Part shown: piece by piece, positions 11,346-24,120 of the stretch
Layout of the letters: each line of letters starts with the position of its first letter
Position numbering within the stretch: position 1 is the first letter of the stretch
Assembly (NCBI GenBank): GCA_012972825.1
Contig: JABDHL010000005.1
Span: 62,001-126,000 of the forward strand
Direction: 5' to 3'
Source: Chlorobiaceae bacterium
Lineage (GTDB): Bacteria > Bacteroidota > Chlorobiia > Chlorobiales > Chlorobiaceae
Length of the DNA stretch: 64,000 bases
Program-made: the position numbers and the translations under genes
Notes under the pieces: model-generated
What the model was told of the DNA's origin: nothing
Seen by the model: the letters and a program-made list of their open reading frames with translations, nothing else
Database searches by the model: none

Positions 11346-11807
11346 ATGAACTTTAACGAAATCAAACAGCTTATTGACATTGTCGATAGCTCAGATCTTC
11401 AGGAAACAATCATCGAACAGGGTGACTTTAAAATCATTATGAGGAGAGCTCCCTCAACTACAGGGATTCCCCAGCCAAATCTTCTAGCGACTGCAGAACC
11501 TGCTTTACAACCTCCTCCCCCAGTGTTACATACCGTTCAGGTTGTTCACAATGAGGAGCCGACATGGGGTCTGATCGAATCACGCTCTCCAATTGTCGGA
11601 ACATTCTATCAGTCATCATCCCCGGACTCACCGCCCTTTGTTGCCGTCAATGACACCATAAAAAAAGGTGATGTTCTCTGTATTATCGAAGCCATGAAGC
11701 TTATGAACGAAATTGAAGCAGAGGTTTCCGGTACTATTGTTGAGATTCTTGTTGAAAACGGACAGGCGGTAGAGTATGATCAACCGCTCTTCAGGATTAA
11801 ACCATAA
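11346..11807 (+). CDS. accB: Biotin carboxyl carrier protein of acetyl-CoA carboxylase
   Basis: AccB carries the biotin that shuttles CO2 between AccC and AccAD. The biotinyl domain has the canonical [12 protein letters not shown] (biotin on the Lys) near residue 117, after a Pro/Gln-rich flexible linker. The start at [13 protein letters not shown] (11346) is preferred over the in-frame codon at 11301 because it matches the family N-terminus, giving 153 residues. It sits 57 bases after efp. The next frame (accC) may overlap its 3' end. Confidence 0.95.
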   Translation: MNFNEIKQLIDIVDSSDLQETIIEQGDFKIIMRRAPSTTGIPQPNLLATAEPALQPPPPVLHTVQVVHNEEPTWGLIESRSPIVGTFYQSSSPDSPPFVAVNDTIKKGDVLCIIEAMKLMNEIEAEVSGTIVEILVENGQAVEYDQPLFRIKP

Positions 11808-11826
11808 ACATTCATCAGAGAAAACC

Positions 11827-13170
11827 TTGTTCAATAAAATACTTGTTGCAAATCGCGGCGAAATTGCCTTGCGTATTATGCAGACCTGCCGCGAAATGGG
11901 GATCAGTACTGTTGCAGTTTATTCTACAGTTGATGCTGAGTCAATGCATGTCAAATACGCCGATGAAGCTGTCTGTATAGGACCTGCTTTATCAAGAGAG
12001 AGTTATCTGAACATTCCACGTATCATCGCTGCCGCTGAAGTAACGAATGCTGATGCGATTCATCCCGGCTATGGTTTTCTGGCTGAAAATGCAGATTTCG
12101 CAGAAGTATGCGCCTCGGTCAATATCAAGTTTATCGGCCCGACAGCTACAATGATCAACCAGATGGGCGATAAAAACACAGCAAAATCAACAATGATATT
12201 TGCTGGAGTTCCTGTTGTTCCTGGTAGCCCCGGCCTGGTTACCGATCTACAACAAGCAATCGAAACAGCTAAAAGAACCGGTTACCCTGTTATCATCAAG
12301 CCAACCGCCGGAGGCGGAGGTAAGGGAATGCGGGTAGTAACAGAGGAGAGCCAACTGGAAAAAGCACTGAACACAGCGCGCAGCGAGGCTGAACAATCTT
12401 TCGGCAACAGTGGCGTCTATATCGAGAAGTATCTTGAAAACCCTCGTCACGTTGAGATCCAGATTTTATCAGACCAGCACGGCAACACTGTCCATCTCGG
12501 AGAACGTGACTGTACGGTTCAGAGACGGCATCAGAAACTTATTGAGGAAACTCCTTCACCTGTTGTTAATGACGCTCTCAGGAAAAAAATGGGTGATGCC
12601 GCTGTAGCCGCAGCACGGGCGATCAACTATGAAGGTGCCGGAACCATTGAGTTTCTGCTCGACAGGCACAAGGATTTTTATTTCATGGAGATGAATACCC
12701 GTATTCAGGTTGAACATCCGGTTACTGAAGAACGCTATGATGTTGACCTTGTCAAGGAACAGATTCTCATAGCAGCTGGTGCATCAATTGAAGGCAGAAC
12801 TTTTATTCCAAAAGGCTACTCAATTGAGTGCCGGATTAATGCTGAGGATCCTGAGCAGTCGTTCCGTCCTTCACCAGGACAGCTTCAGGTTTTCCATACA
12901 CCTGGCGGGCACGGTGTAAGGGTTGATTCGCATGCTTATGCGAGCTATGTGATCCCATCGAATTACGACTCCATGATTGCCAAACTTATCGTTACAGCCC
13001 ACTCGAGAGATGAGGCTATTGCCAGGATGTCACGAGCTCTTGATGAATTTATTGTGGTCGGGATAAAAACCACTATTCCTTTCCATAAACAGGTGATGCA
13101 TTCTCCTGTTTTTCAGAGTGGGGAATTCGATACAAGTTTTCTCGAATCCTTCAGGTACGAAAAGAAATAG
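11827..13170 (+). CDS. accC: Biotin carboxylase (AccC), probable TTG start
   Basis: AccC carboxylates the biotin on AccB using ATP and bicarbonate. The ATP-grasp fold is clear: [18 protein letters not shown] at the N-terminus, the Gly-rich loop [12 protein letters not shown], and [15 protein letters not shown] at the active site. A TTG at 11827 gives a 447-residue protein starting exactly at the family N-terminus, with GAGA a few bases upstream. An in-frame ATG at 11776 would add 17 residues ([14 protein letters not shown]-like, not family-typical) and overlap accB by 32 bases. A perfect palindrome that starts at the stop codon likely terminates transcription. Confidence 0.95.
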   Translation: MFNKILVANRGEIALRIMQTCREMGISTVAVYSTVDAESMHVKYADEAVCIGPALSRESYLNIPRIIAAAEVTNADAIHPGYGFLAENADFAEVCASVNIKFIGPTATMINQMGDKNTAKSTMIFAGVPVVPGSPGLVTDLQQAIETAKRTGYPVIIKPTAGGGGKGMRVVTEESQLEKALNTARSEAEQSFGNSGVYIEKYLENPRHVEIQILSDQHGNTVHLGERDCTVQRRHQKLIEETPSPVVNDALRKKMGDAAVAAARAINYEGAGTIEFLLDRHKDFYFMEMNTRIQVEHPVTEERYDVDLVKEQILIAAGASIEGRTFIPKGYSIECRINAEDPEQSFRPSPGQLQVFHTPGGHGVRVDSHAYASYVIPSNYDSMIAKLIVTAHSRDEAIARMSRALDEFIVVGIKTTIPFHKQVMHSPVFQSGEFDTSFLESFRYEKK

Positions 13171-13210
13171 CCAAAGAAAAGGGAGATGATCATCTCCCTT
13201 TTCTTTGGCT
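13169..13210. terminator. Perfect 42-bp palindrome between accC and rpoC
   Basis: AGCCAAAGAAAAGGGAGATG and its exact complement flank a central AT, with no mismatch over 42 bp. It begins in the accC stop codon and ends 23 bp before the rpoC stop. It reads the same on both strands and should act as a terminator for both convergent operons, the A/T-rich base of the stem replacing a separate U-tract. Confidence 0.85.
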
Positions 13211-13232
13211 CATCTGAAAAAGTGCATGAGGT

Positions 13233-16200
13233 CTAACGTTCATTTGCAAAACCCTCTCTCGTCGGAGCCTCTTCAACCTTGTTCTCACTATCAGCAGCAG
13301 AGTCATTACCCTCACCGGTCAGTTTTATTGTCTTGTATCTCTTCAGCCCTGTTCCTGCAGGAATCAGTTTTCCGACAATCACGTTTTCTTTCAAACCAGC
13401 AAGATAGTCAACCTTTCCGGCAACAGCAGCATCGGTCAGCACTTTAGTGGTTTCCTGGAACGATGCAGCGGAGATTACACTCTCAGTCTGAAGGGCTGCA
13501 CTGGTAATACCAAGCAGTACAGGATGAGAGGTTGCCTGCAGGGCTGGTTCGAAAGCAATCATTTTTTTATTGTTCTTACGAAGCTCCCGATTCAGTTTGG
13601 TAATATCACGCAATTTGTGAAGCTGACTATCCTGAATCCTTGCCGGAGCATCGCCTTTATCACTAATACGTACCTTTTCCGCAATGCCATTGTTAGACTC
13701 AACAAAGGCACTCCGATCAATCAGATCGCCGGGCAAAAGATTGGTGTCGCCTGATTCTTCAACCCGTACCTTCTGGAGCATCTGGCGTACAATAACTTCA
13801 AGATGCTTGTCATTGATCTCAACGCCTGCGTTGATCTGGTAAACTTTCTGAATTTCGTTCACAAGGTACTGCTGCACGGCATTAGGACCTTGAATACGCA
13901 GGATGTCCTGCGGCGATACGGCTCCATCAGTCAACGGATCACCGGCCTTGACTTCATCGCCTTCATTAGCAAGCACATGCTTACCAACCTGAACGTAATA
14001 GAGCTTTTCTTCGCCAAAATCATTTTTAACCTTAATCTCTTTACTGCTTCTTCGCTGTGAACCAAAACTGACATACCCGTCAATTTCAGTAACAATTGCG
14101 GGATCCGAAGGAATACGGGCTTCAAAAAGTTCGGTAACTTTTGGAAGACCCGCGGTAATATCACCGCCGACACGGTCAAGATTTCTGGGGACCTTGGCTA
14201 TAATATCACCTGGAGCGATTCTCTGACCATCCTCAACGTAAAGATTTGTCTTGATCGGTACAGGATAGGTTTTTTTAACCTCACCGTTTTCATCAATAAT
14301 CACCAACCTCGGCTCTCTTGTTTCAGTAGCTCTCAGCTTGGAACGCCAGTTGATAATGGTATGCTGGGAAAAACCGGTCTGCGGATCAACCTCTTCCTTG
14401 TACGTAACGCCTTTTTCAATATCAGCAAATTTAATGAAACCAGGCATCTCAGCAATAATTTGCGTACTGTTTGGTTCGCTGCTGAACATCAATTGATCTT
14501 TTTTAATAAGGTCGCCATGTTTGCAGTGAAGATGAGCACCATGCGGTACGATGTATCGCTTCAGAATCTTGCCGGAATCAGGATCGGCAATATTGATTTT
14601 ACCGTTTTTCTGAATAACAATAATCCTAAGGTCCTCGACACCATCCTCATTAATAGCCGTATGCTTAACTGACTTGATATCCTCAAACTGGATCTGACCA
14701 TCATAGAATGCCTTGGTCTCGGTTTCAGTAATACCTCCCTGAGCAGTACCGCCCTGGTGGAAGGTACGAAGCGTAAGCTGAGTTCCAGGTTCGCCAATCG
14801 ACTGGGCTGCAATAACGCCTACTGCTTCGCCGATTTCAACGAGTTCATGAACCGAAAGGTTAGTTCCGTAACATTTTGAACAGATCCCAATTTTTGACTC
14901 GCAAGTCAACACCGAACGGATCTCAGCCTCTTCAACACCTGCAGTTTCCTGAATAAGTTCTGCAAGTTCTTCGGTAATGATCTCTCCAGAGCTTACGATA
15001 ACCTTGTTGTTCAGGGTATCGTAAATATCTCGGGCAGCAACACGCCCCTTGATTTTTTCGCGGAACTTGATCTGGCCACTTGTCTCTTCCTCAATATTGC
15101 GATGAACATAGAGTCCTCGGGTTGTACCACAGTCATCAATGGTAACAATGACATCCTGTGCAACATCGTGGAGTCGTCTGGTCAGATAACCGGCATCAGC
15201 TGTTTTCAGCGATGTATCGGAAAGACCTTTCCGTGCACCATGTGTTGAAATGAAATACTCAAGTACAGTAAGCCCCTCTTTAAGGTTCGAGATAATCGGG
15301 TTTTCAATAATTTCACCCGGCTGTCCCGACATGGACTTCTGTGGACGGGCAATAAGACCTCGCATACCGGTCAGCTGACGAACCTGTTCTCTGGAACCAC
15401 GGGCTCCAGAATCAAGCATCATATAGAGTGGATTGAAGCCATCTCGATCTTTTTTCAACTTCTGATAGGACTCTTCAGCGACAATATTCGATGTTTTCTG
15501 CCAGACATCAACAATCTGATTGTAACGTTCATTGTCTGTCAATGTACCTCGATTGTACTCTTTAACAACCTTGGTGCTTTCGCGTTGCGCATTTTTAATA
15601 TGCTTGACCTTTGTTTCAGGGACAATTGCATCAGAAAGACCAACCGAAAGACCGCCTTTCATGGCATAGTGGAACCCGACCTCCTTGATATTATCAAGAA
15701 ATTTGGCTGTTTCAACATTTCCGACATCACTGCTCAGACGCCCGATAAGCTCCTTGGCTACTTTTTTGTCAATAACGCGGTTGATAAACCCGATTTCATC
15801 GGGCACATTCTGGTTAAAAATCACTCTGCCAACTGTAGTAAGCAGTATTGACTGTTTTTCAATCTGTGATTTAAGCCAGAGAGATTTTTCGGAATTTGGC
15901 TCTACAATGGTATTAAGCACCCTGAGCGGATCAAATTTCTGATCGATATCCCCAGAATACTGCATAAATATTTGTGCATGAAGCCCTACTCGCTCTTCAT
16001 TGAAGGCGATTATAACATCTTCTGCACTGTAGAATATCTGTCCCTCACCAATATCTCCAACACGTGACTTGGTCAGAAAATACATTCCGAGTACCATGTC
16101 CTGTGAAGGAACGGTGACCGGCTTGCCGGACTGAGGCAAAATAAGATTATGAGAGGAGAGCATGAGCAATGATGCCTCGAGCTGCGCTTCCTGCGAGAGT

Positions 16201-17729
16201 GGAATATGAACAGCCATCTGGTCACCATCAAAGTCGGCATTGAACGCTGTACAGACCAGCGGATGAATCTGAATAGCCTTGCCCTCTATCAGTACCGGCT
16301 GAAAAGCCTGAATACCAAGACGGTGAAGAGTTGGCGCCCTGTTGAGCATAACAGGTCTTCCGTCAATGACTTTTTCAAGCACATCCCAGACAATCGGATC
16401 TTTTCTGTCAATAAGTTTCTTTGCTGATTTCACCGATTTGGCAATACCGCGATCAACCAGACGGCGGATCACAAACGGCTGAAAAAGCTCGATAGCCATG
16501 CTTTTTGGAAGGCCGCACTCGTGAAGCTTCAATTCAGGACCGACAACGATAACTGAACGGCCTGAGTAGTCAACCCTCTTGCCAAGCAGGTTCTGGCGGA
16601 ACCGGCCCTGCTTGCCTTTGAGGGAATCAGAAAGCGATTTTAACGGTCTGTTTGATTCGCCTGTTTTAACTGCGTTGGCCTTACGGGAATTATCGAACAA
16701 GGCATCAACTGCTTCCTGCAGCATTCTCTTTTCGTTACGCAGAATAACTTCAGGTGCTCGAATGTCGATGAGTTTTTTAAGCCGGTTGTTTCTGATGATA
16801 ACCCTGCGATAAAGATCATTAAGATCGGATGTAGCAAACCTGCCGCCTTCAAGCGGAACCAGTGGACGAAGCTCAGGAGGAATGACCGGAACTACTTCCA
16901 TCACCATATACTCTGGTTTATTGCCTTCATAAACATAAGGCTCAGGAAGTTCGTCCTCCGGAAACAGTCCAAGTGGTTTTTTCCGGGTTTTCTTATGCGG
17001 TTCATAGCTTTTTCGGAACGCCTCGACAACTTTGAGTCTTTTGAGCGCATCAGCTCTTTTCTGTTCAGAATTGCTCTCCTTGAGCACTTTACGCAGATGT
17101 ATCGCTGATGAATCCAGATCAATATTCTTAAGCAGCATGTGGATAGCTTCGCCTCCCATTTTGGCAACAAACTTGCCGGGATCTGAATCCTCAAGATCCT
17201 GATTATCCTCATACTCCGTAATAATCTGGAAATACTGCTCTTCCGTCAATCGGTCGAGTTTCTTTATGCCCTGTTTTTCGCCAGGTTCACCGGGATTGAT
17301 GACAACATAGACTTCATAATAGATAATCCTTTCAAGCTCCTTGGTCGAAAGGTCGAGCAATGCCCCGATCTTGCTTGGTACTGATCGGAAAAACCAGGTA
17401 TGCACGACAGGAACCGCCAGGGAAATATGTCCCATGCGCTCCCTGCGAACACTTTTGGTTGTAACCTCGACACCGCATCGATCGCAGATTATTCCTTTAT
17501 AGCGTACACGCTTATATTTGCCGCAGTAACACTCCCAGTCCTTGGTGGGGCCGAATATTTTTTCGCACATCAACCCATCACGCTCGGGCTTGAACGTGCG
17601 GTAATTTATTGTTTCCGGCTTCAGTACCTCTCCCCTTGAATGAGCAAGAATGCTTTCTGGCGATGCAATACTGAACTTTATCCTTGAAAAATCACCTTTC
17701 AAAGGCGAAGCTCCCTGTGAAAAAATCAT
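13233..17729 (-). CDS. rpoC: RNA polymerase beta' subunit
   Basis: RpoC forms the catalytic half of RNA polymerase with RpoB. The active-site Mg loop NADFDGDQM is present, as are the N-terminal zinc-binding cysteines ([20 protein letters not shown]) and the second zinc site near [13 protein letters not shown]. The protein is 1498 residues, long but normal for this phylum. An in-frame TTG at 17735 is only two bases from GAGG; the ATG at 17729 has GAGG at eight bases and is preferred. rpoB is 63 bases upstream in the same operon. Confidence 0.98.
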   Translation of the reverse strand: MIFSQGASPLKGDFSRIKFSIASPESILAHSRGEVLKPETINYRTFKPERDGLMCEKIFGPTKDWECYCGKYKRVRYKGIICDRCGVEVTTKSVRRERMGHISLAVPVVHTWFFRSVPSKIGALLDLSTKELERIIYYEVYVVINPGEPGEKQGIKKLDRLTEEQYFQIITEYEDNQDLEDSDPGKFVAKMGGEAIHMLLKNIDLDSSAIHLRKVLKESNSEQKRADALKRLKVVEAFRKSYEPHKKTRKKPLGLFPEDELPEPYVYEGNKPEYMVMEVVPVIPPELRPLVPLEGGRFATSDLNDLYRRVIIRNNRLKKLIDIRAPEVILRNEKRMLQEAVDALFDNSRKANAVKTGESNRPLKSLSDSLKGKQGRFRQNLLGKRVDYSGRSVIVVGPELKLHECGLPKSMAIELFQPFVIRRLVDRGIAKSVKSAKKLIDRKDPIVWDVLEKVIDGRPVMLNRAPTLHRLGIQAFQPVLIEGKAIQIHPLVCTAFNADFDGDQMAVHIPLSQEAQLEASLLMLSSHNLILPQSGKPVTVPSQDMVLGMYFLTKSRVGDIGEGQIFYSAEDVIIAFNEERVGLHAQIFMQYSGDIDQKFDPLRVLNTIVEPNSEKSLWLKSQIEKQSILLTTVGRVIFNQNVPDEIGFINRVIDKKVAKELIGRLSSDVGNVETAKFLDNIKEVGFHYAMKGGLSVGLSDAIVPETKVKHIKNAQRESTKVVKEYNRGTLTDNERYNQIVDVWQKTSNIVAEESYQKLKKDRDGFNPLYMMLDSGARGSREQVRQLTGMRGLIARPQKSMSGQPGEIIENPIISNLKEGLTVLEYFISTHGARKGLSDTSLKTADAGYLTRRLHDVAQDVIVTIDDCGTTRGLYVHRNIEEETSGQIKFREKIKGRVAARDIYDTLNNKVIVSSGEIITEELAELIQETAGVEEAEIRSVLTCESKIGICSKCYGTNLSVHELVEIGEAVGVIAAQSIGEPGTQLTLRTFHQGGTAQGGITETETKAFYDGQIQFEDIKSVKHTAINEDGVEDLRIIVIQKNGKINIADPDSGKILKRYIVPHGAHLHCKHGDLIKKDQLMFSSEPNSTQIIAEMPGFIKFADIEKGVTYKEEVDPQTGFSQHTIINWRSKLRATETREPRLVIIDENGEVKKTYPVPIKTNLYVEDGQRIAPGDIIAKVPRNLDRVGGDITAGLPKVTELFEARIPSDPAIVTEIDGYVSFGSQRRSSKEIKVKNDFGEEKLYYVQVGKHVLANEGDEVKAGDPLTDGAVSPQDILRIQGPNAVQQYLVNEIQKVYQINAGVEINDKHLEVIVRQMLQKVRVEESGDTNLLPGDLIDRSAFVESNNGIAEKVRISDKGDAPARIQDSQLHKLRDITKLNRELRKNNKKMIAFEPALQATSHPVLLGITSAALQTESVISAASFQETTKVLTDAAVAGKVDYLAGLKENVIVGKLIPAGTGLKRYKTIKLTGEGNDSAADSENKVEEAPTREGFANER

Positions 17730-17798
17730 AGTCAATTCCTCTTGTTAAACGACTCTGTTTAATGTCCGTTAATGATGTACACACAAATTATCACATTA

Positions 17799-20700
17799 CT
17801 AAGGAACCCTGTCGTCAATACGAATCTCCAGACCAAGCCCCTGCAATTCCCTGATAAGGACATTGAAAGATTCCGGTATACCCGGTTCCGGCAAGTTCTG
17901 GCCTTTAACAATTGCTTCATAGGTTTTGTTCCGGCCAATGACATCATCGGATTTAACCGTAAGCATTTCCCGAAGGATATTAGCAGCGCCATAAGCCTCA
18001 AGCGCCCATACTTCCATTTCACCAAACCTCTGGCCGCCAAACTGGGCTTTACCACCGAGAGGCTGCTGGGTGATAAGTGAGTATGGACCTGTTGAACGAG
18101 CATGAATCTTGTCATCAACAAGATGGCTCAGTTTGAGCATATAAATAAAGCCAATTGTCACTTCATCATCATAACGCTCACCGGTTCGTCCGTCAAAAAG
18201 ACTGACCTTGCCATGAACTGGAAGACCAGCTCTTTCAAGTTCGTGCTGAACTTCCTGATATGTTGCACCATTGAAAATTGGTGTTTTAAACTTGACTCCA
18301 AGTTTTTTAGCCGCCCAACCAAGCGATGTCTCGTAAAGCTGGCCAATATTCATACGGCTTGGTACACCCAGCGGATTTAGAACAATATCAACAGGGGTGC
18401 CATCTGCCATAAACGGCATATCCTCGATCGGCAGAATCTTACCTACAACGCCCTTGTTCCCATGCCGGCCGGCCATCTTGTCGCCAACCTGAATTTTCCT
18501 TTTCTGAGCGATATAGACCTTGGCGAGTTCCTCTATCCCCGGAGGGAGTTCATCACCGACATTGATCTTGTATTTCTCGTTTTCCCGCTCATCTGAAAGA
18601 TCTTTCAATTTGAATCGAAACTCCTTGACAAGACGGATAACATTATCATTCACCTTAGGAGAGTTGGTCAAACCTTTTGAAAAATCAATAGACTCGAGGA
18701 ATGGCATGGCACTGAATTTCGCAAGAACTGCAGCATCAAAAAGCGCTCCTTCTGCTATAAGCTGTTTGCCTTTTTCATTATACAGACCGGTTGAAGCCTT
18801 GCCTTGAAGCAGCTGTTTCAACCATTCGGCAAACCGTTTTCTAAGATCGAATTCTTTATAGTCGTATTTCTTGTCGACAACCTCAATCTTTTCCTTGGAG
18901 TCCATACCAACCTTTTTCTTGCGACTGAAGAGTTTTGTCTTTATGACAATACCTTTCATTCCCGCAGGAACGTGCATTGAAGCATCTTTGACATCACTTG
19001 ATTTGTCGCCGAAAATCGCTCTCAGCAGTTTTTCCTCGGGCGTCGGATCGCTTTCACCTTTCGGTGTTATTTTTCCAACAAGAATATCCCTTTCCTTGAC
19101 TTCAGCACCGTTACGTACGATACCGTTTTCGTCAAGGTTTCTGAGTGCTTCATCACTGACATTATAGATGTCGCGGGTAAACTGCTCTTCGCCACGTTTA
19201 GTGTCGCGAACATTCGCCTCAAATTCGTGAATATGAATCGAGGTAAAAACATCATCATAAACCAGCCTTTCGCTGAGAATGATAGCATCTTCAAAATTAT
19301 ATCCACGCCATGGCATGAAGGCTACCAGAACATTTTTTCCAAGTGCAAGTTCACCGTTATCAGTTGATGAACTATCAGAAAGTATCAAACCTTTTTCAAC
19401 TCGCTGACCGATATGCACCAGAGGTTTCTGTGAAATACAGGTATCCTGGTTTGATCGTTTGAACTTGATCAACTTGTATGTTTTAAGACCTTCCTCCGGA
19501 TCAAGCATCGACAACACATTATTGTCGGGGTCGAGATCGTAGCGAACCTGGATATATTCAGCCGTCACGTCTTCGATCACTCCTGGTCCTTCGGCAATAA
19601 TCACTGAACGGGAATCCCTGGCAACCTTGGCTTCCATACCAGTTCCTACAACAGGAGCTTCGGAAGTCAAAAGAGGAACCGCCTGGCGCTGCATGTTTGC
19701 ACCCATAAGTGCGCGATTACCATCATCATGCTCAAGGAAAGGAATCAAGGCCGCTGCCGCACTGACAATCTGAACGGGTGAAACGTCCATAAAATTAACA
19801 TCCTCTGCCGCTACAACAGGATAGTCACCTTTCGTTCTTGCCTGTACAGTCTCCAAAGCAATGATATTGTTCTCATCAAGTGGAATACTGACAGGAACAG
19901 TAATCTTGTTTTCTTCGTCTTCTGCTGATAGCATCAGAACAGTATCGGTCACATGGCCCTTTTCAACAACTCTGTATGGTGTCTGTATAAAACCCTTATC
20001 GTTGATTTCCGCATAAACTGAGAGCGAAGAAATAAGACCGATATTCGGGCCTTCAGGAGTTTCGATAGGGCATAGCCTTCCATAATGCGTATAGTGAACG
20101 TCACGAACCTCAAAACCCGCACGTTCTCTGGTTAGACCACCAGGGCCAAGGGCGGAAACCCTTCTCTTGTTTGTCATTTCAGCCAGCGGATTCGTCTGAT
20201 CCATGAACTGTGAGAGCTGGCTTGTAGCAAAAAAACTCGAAACAACACTCGACACGGTACGGGCATTGATTAGATCTGCAGGAGCAATTTTATCGGAATC
20301 CCTGGAGTTGAGCTTTTCACGGACATTCTTGCCCATTCTGGCCAGACCAATAACAAACTGGGCTGCAAGCTGCTCACCTACAGAGCGTACACGACGATTC
20401 GCTAAATGATCGACATCGTCCACATCAGCCAGCCCGTTGACCAGCTTAATGAGGTAATAAATGACGGAAATAATATCGTAATGCGTCAATACCAGAATAT
20501 CCTCACCGTTAGGCTCATCAGAAAAGGACTGTATGGTCTGAAGAATTTTTTCGTATATGGTATCAGAAAGCTGTTTGAGTTCTGGTTTCCCTGAAAGATA
20601 TTCTGTCAGATCATCAAACTCTTTAGCAAGCTTTTTCTTAATTCTGTAACGGCCAACCTCGCCTAGATCATATTTTTTCTGGTTGAAAAAGGTTCTCTCA

Positions 20701-21704
20701 AGGAAACTCCTCGCCGCATCGATGTCAGGAGCTTCATTAGCTCTCAACTCTTCATAAACAATTTCAAGAGCCTCTTCTTCCGTCGCGGAATTATCATTGA
20801 GAATGGTATTTATAATGATCGATTTGTCCGGCCCCTTGTCTCCGCCGGAGTAAGACTTCATTATCTTGATACTTTTGTAACCGGCTGCAAGAATCTGCTC
20901 AAAGATATCCTCTGTAATCGCCGTTCTTGCACTGACCACCTCACCCGTCTGCATATCAACAATATCTGAAGCAAGATACTGCCCGATAAGCTGCTCTTTT
21001 TTGGTGAATTTCAGTGTTACCTCTTCAACCAGGTCAAACAAACCAAGAATATCCTCATCCCTTGCAAATCCTATGGCTCGTAAAAGTGCACTGACCAGAA
21101 AATTCTTTTTCTGGTCGATATAAACAAATATCTGATTATTGATATCAGTCTGAAACTCAATCCATGAGCCTCTGGTCGGAACGATTTTGGCCGAATACAT
21201 TTTCTTGCCGTTCGGATGGATGGCTTCACTGAACACCACTCCAGGAGAACGGTGAAGCTGGGCAACCACAACCCTTTCGGCACCATTGACAATAAAGGTA
21301 CCGCGCTCCGTCATATAAGGAATTCTACCAAGATAGACTTCCTGCTGTATGGTCTCTTTCCAGTCGGTCTCATCCGCCTCATCCTTGTATGAAAGCTTGA
21401 GCTTGACTTTCAGAGAGACGTCATAGGTAAGTCCCCGTTCAATACAATCTTCAACGGTGTACTTCGGTTTATCAAAGCTATATGTAATATACTCAAGCAG
21501 ATACAGCCCTCTCGTGTCGGTGATAGGGAAAGCGCCGCGGAGAACGCGTTCGAGACCCTGATCTTTTCTTTTGGCAAGAGGTACGCTATCCTGTATAAAA
21601 TTATGAAATGAATCTAACTGAACTTTTAATAAATCGGGAGGTTCTATAACACTTTGGATTTTTGAAAAGTCAATATACGGTGTTGTTGCATCGGCCGCTT
21701 TCAC
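17799..21704 (-). CDS. rpoB: RNA polymerase beta subunit
   Basis: RpoB binds substrate NTP and rifampicin and contributes to the active centre. Recognisable blocks include the rifampicin region [35 protein letters not shown], and [11 protein letters not shown]-type C-terminal motifs. Length is 1301 residues. There is no ATG start: two in-frame GTG codons lie at 21710 and 21704, and GAGG spaced five bases from the second favours 21704. A 204-base gap with a stem-loop separates it from rplL. Confidence 0.97.
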   Translation of the reverse strand: MKAADATTPYIDFSKIQSVIEPPDLLKVQLDSFHNFIQDSVPLAKRKDQGLERVLRGAFPITDTRGLYLLEYITYSFDKPKYTVEDCIERGLTYDVSLKVKLKLSYKDEADETDWKETIQQEVYLGRIPYMTERGTFIVNGAERVVVAQLHRSPGVVFSEAIHPNGKKMYSAKIVPTRGSWIEFQTDINNQIFVYIDQKKNFLVSALLRAIGFARDEDILGLFDLVEEVTLKFTKKEQLIGQYLASDIVDMQTGEVVSARTAITEDIFEQILAAGYKSIKIMKSYSGGDKGPDKSIIINTILNDNSATEEEALEIVYEELRANEAPDIDAARSFLERTFFNQKKYDLGEVGRYRIKKKLAKEFDDLTEYLSGKPELKQLSDTIYEKILQTIQSFSDEPNGEDILVLTHYDIISVIYYLIKLVNGLADVDDVDHLANRRVRSVGEQLAAQFVIGLARMGKNVREKLNSRDSDKIAPADLINARTVSSVVSSFFATSQLSQFMDQTNPLAEMTNKRRVSALGPGGLTRERAGFEVRDVHYTHYGRLCPIETPEGPNIGLISSLSVYAEINDKGFIQTPYRVVEKGHVTDTVLMLSAEDEENKITVPVSIPLDENNIIALETVQARTKGDYPVVAAEDVNFMDVSPVQIVSAAAALIPFLEHDDGNRALMGANMQRQAVPLLTSEAPVVGTGMEAKVARDSRSVIIAEGPGVIEDVTAEYIQVRYDLDPDNNVLSMLDPEEGLKTYKLIKFKRSNQDTCISQKPLVHIGQRVEKGLILSDSSSTDNGELALGKNVLVAFMPWRGYNFEDAIILSERLVYDDVFTSIHIHEFEANVRDTKRGEEQFTRDIYNVSDEALRNLDENGIVRNGAEVKERDILVGKITPKGESDPTPEEKLLRAIFGDKSSDVKDASMHVPAGMKGIVIKTKLFSRKKKVGMDSKEKIEVVDKKYDYKEFDLRKRFAEWLKQLLQGKASTGLYNEKGKQLIAEGALFDAAVLAKFSAMPFLESIDFSKGLTNSPKVNDNVIRLVKEFRFKLKDLSDERENEKYKINVGDELPPGIEELAKVYIAQKRKIQVGDKMAGRHGNKGVVGKILPIEDMPFMADGTPVDIVLNPLGVPSRMNIGQLYETSLGWAAKKLGVKFKTPIFNGATYQEVQHELERAGLPVHGKVSLFDGRTGERYDDEVTIGFIYMLKLSHLVDDKIHARSTGPYSLITQQPLGGKAQFGGQRFGEMEVWALEAYGAANILREMLTVKSDDVIGRNKTYEAIVKGQNLPEPGIPESFNVLIRELQGLGLEIRIDDRVP

Positions 21705-21859
21705 ATGCACCTCGCTTTTATCAATTGCATGAATTACTTACAGATTAAGTCCTTATAAAAATCCACATATATCTTGCCGGACAGTTAATAATGTCAGACT
21801 GAACCTTAATCGTATCATCACAGAAACTCTCATCAATACGGTACTTACACAAACAGACA

Positions 21860-21888
21860 AAGCTCCGTCTCATATTGAAACGGAGCTT
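21860..21888 (-). terminator. Attenuator-like hairpin between rplL and rpoB
   Basis: AAGCTCCGT, an 11-base loop and ACGGAGCTT form a 9-bp stem shortly after the rplL stop on the transcribed strand. The following bases are T-rich but interrupted (TGTCTGTTTGTGT), so partial termination is likely. Its position matches the classical rplL-rpoB attenuator that lowers polymerase subunit output relative to ribosomal proteins. Confidence 0.65.
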
Positions 21889-21914
21889 GTTATAGTAATG
21901 ACTCTTTTTAAAGA

Positions 21915-22289
21915 TCACTTCAACTCGACAGATGCACCTGCATTTTTCAACTCTTTAGCAATTTTTTCGGCCTCGTCCTTGGTTATGGCTTCCTTCACAG
22001 TTTTCGGTGCACCATCAACAAGATCCTTGGCTTCTTTCAAACCAAGGCCGGTAATAGCACGAACTGCCTTGATCACATTGATCTTGCTTTCGCCTGCCGC
22101 TGTCAATATAACATCAAACTCAGTCTGTTCTTCCTGTACGACTACCTCACCAGCAGGTGCTGCAGCAACACCGGCAATTGCAACAGGAGCTGCACTGACA
22201 CCAAACTTCTCTTCAAGAGCCTTCACCAATTCTGAAGCCTCCGTCAGAGTCAACTTACCAATCTGCTCTACAAGTGTTTCGATAGACAT
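21915..22289 (-). CDS. rplL: 50S ribosomal protein L7/L12
   Basis: The multi-copy stalk protein recruits translational GTPases. It has an N-terminal dimerisation helix region ([18 protein letters not shown]), an Ala/Val/Gly hinge, and the C-terminal domain with [20 protein letters not shown]. At 124 residues it is standard. It lies 69 bases after rplJ and upstream of the attenuator-like hairpin. Confidence 0.97.
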   Translation of the reverse strand: MSIETLVEQIGKLTLTEASELVKALEEKFGVSAAPVAIAGVAAAPAGEVVVQEEQTEFDVILTAAGESKINVIKAVRAITGLGLKEAKDLVDGAPKTVKEAITKDEAEKIAKELKNAGASVELK

Positions 22290-22358
22290 TATTCCCCTCT
22301 CTTGTTTAATAATTTACAATTAAAATAATTTGTCGAGTGCGTAATAGATTTGTATTGC

Positions 22359-22877
22359 TTACTGCTTTTGCCTGGCTATCTGGTCAAGAGCACACACAAG
22401 GTTTCTCATAACCGCATTGACAACCATAGGAACAGAGCTGACAACACTGTTGATCAGTCCTGCTGCACGACCGACATTTTCCGTCTTGGTCAACATTTCG
22501 GAAAGCAGCGGAAGAGAGTCAGCGCCAAAAACAACACCATCGATTGCCGCCATCTTGAACTTAAGGGCATCATTGGTTTTGCTGAACTTTTTGATAACTT
22601 TAGCCGGTGCTATCGGATCATCAAATCCGAACGCTAATGCCGTCGTTCCTTTAAGCCCTGATGCAAGCTTGTCAGCAACGCCAAGCTCTTTCAGCGCTTG
22701 TTTTATGAGCGTGTTTTTTACAACACGATACTGTACTCCTACAGTCCTGAATTCCCGACGCAGATCCGCCATTTTTGCGACACTCAATCCCTGAAATTCG
22801 GTCAGATATATACCCTGTGACTTATTGATCTGCTCAGCAACTTCCTGAACTATCTTCTCTTTTGTATCTCGCTTCAT
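22359..22877 (-). CDS. rplJ: 50S ribosomal protein L10
   Basis: L10 anchors L7/L12 dimers to the ribosome and often represses its own mRNA. The protein (172 aa) shows the YRVVKNTLIKQAL core and a C-terminal helix for L12 binding. The rplA-rplJ gap is only 18 bases, so there is no room for the long L10 leader seen in Escherichia coli; any autoregulatory site must lie elsewhere. Confidence 0.96.
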   Translation of the reverse strand: MKRDTKEKIVQEVAEQINKSQGIYLTEFQGLSVAKMADLRREFRTVGVQYRVVKNTLIKQALKELGVADKLASGLKGTTALAFGFDDPIAPAKVIKKFSKTNDALKFKMAAIDGVVFGADSLPLLSEMLTKTENVGRAAGLINSVVSSVPMVVNAVMRNLVCALDQIARQKQ

Positions 22878-22895
22878 CGTATAAACCGTTTTTTA

Positions 22896-23585
22896 TTAGG
22901 CGACAAATTTTTCCATTTTAACCTTCACGCTCGGGGACATAGTGCTTGAAAGCGCTATTCCCTGCACATACTGACCCTTGGCTGCCGATGGTTTTAAACG
23001 GATAACCTCTTTAAGGAAGCTTCCAATATTGGCAACCAGCTGGTCGGGCTGAAACGAAACCTTGCCGACAGGAGCATGAATATTTCCCGCCTTGTCTACC
23101 CTGAATTCTATTTTACCAGCTTTGACTTCCTTGACCGCTTTGGCCACATCCATCGTGACCGTTCCGGATTTCGGATTAGGCATTAAACCGCGAGGCCCGA
23201 GGATCTTGGCAACTTTACCAAGCTGTCCCATAACGTCAGGAGTTGCAATAATAACATCAACACCGGTCCATCCATCCTGAATTTTTTCGATATACTCCTC
23301 GAAACCTACAAGATCTGCTCCGGCTTCTCTGGCTTCTTCAGCCTTGGCCTCTTTGCATACAACCAGCACAGAAACAGTTTTACCTGTACCATGCGGGAGC
23401 ATTACCGTTCCACGGACAACCTGATCAGCATGCCGGGGATCAACCCCAAGCTTTACAGCTATATCAACCGTTGCATCAAATTTAACCTCAGTAATTTCCC
23501 TGACCTTCTCCACAGCATCAATCAGATCGTATTCATGAAAACGATCGATCTTCAGTGCGGCATTTCTGTATTTTTTTCCAGCCAT
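22896..23585 (-). CDS. rplA: 50S ribosomal protein L1
   Basis: L1 forms the mobile L1 stalk near the E site and can repress the L11 operon. The 229-residue protein has the family motif [14 protein letters not shown] and the [19 protein letters not shown]-terminal signature. It lies between rplK and rplJ in the conserved order. Confidence 0.97.
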   Translation of the reverse strand: MAGKKYRNAALKIDRFHEYDLIDAVEKVREITEVKFDATVDIAVKLGVDPRHADQVVRGTVMLPHGTGKTVSVLVVCKEAKAEEAREAGADLVGFEEYIEKIQDGWTGVDVIIATPDVMGQLGKVAKILGPRGLMPNPKSGTVTMDVAKAVKEVKAGKIEFRVDKAGNIHAPVGKVSFQPDQLVANIGSFLKEVIRLKPSAAKGQYVQGIALSSTMSPSVKVKMEKFVA

Positions 23586-23652
23586 TATTTCTCTTATAAA
23601 GTGGTTAATAAAGCGGCTTTTCAGCCTCCCACAGCCTTAAACATTACAACGA

Positions 23653-24078
23653 TCAATCCTGAATTATAATCCCCATACTTCTGGCCGTACCCATAATCAT
23701 CTCTTCTGCTCCGCTGATATCGACAGCATTGAGATCGGGCATTTTCTGTTCAGCTATCCGACGAACCTGCTCACGGCTGACGGAACCAACCTTGTTACGA
23801 TTCGGCTCGCCTGACCCTTTCTTCAAATTTGATTCTTTAAGAAGAAGAACTGCGGCCGGAGGGGTTTTAGTAATAAACGTGAACGACTTGTCAGAGAATA
23901 CCGTAATGACTACCGGAATAATCATCCCTGATTCAGACTGGGTTTTTGCATTGAACTGTTTGCAAAACTCCATGATATTGACACCTTTCTGACCAAGAGC
24001 AGGACCTACAGGAGGAGCAGGGTTTGCTGCGCCAGCTGGGATCTGAAGCTTGATAAAACCGATTACCTTTTTTGCCAT
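23653..24078 (-). CDS. rplK: 50S ribosomal protein L11
   Basis: L11 binds the GTPase-associated rRNA region and is needed for RelA activation. The 141-residue protein starts [20 protein letters not shown] with [18 protein letters not shown], and ends with the ARSMGI motif. It is the first ribosomal protein gene after nusG. Confidence 0.97.
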   Translation of the reverse strand: MAKKVIGFIKLQIPAGAANPAPPVGPALGQKGVNIMEFCKQFNAKTQSESGMIIPVVITVFSDKSFTFITKTPPAAVLLLKESNLKKGSGEPNRNKVGSVSREQVRRIAEQKMPDLNAVDISGAEEMIMGTARSMGIIIQD

Positions 24079-24120
24079 AAACTATTTCAATTCAGAAGCT
24101 TAACATTACTTAAGCCCTAA

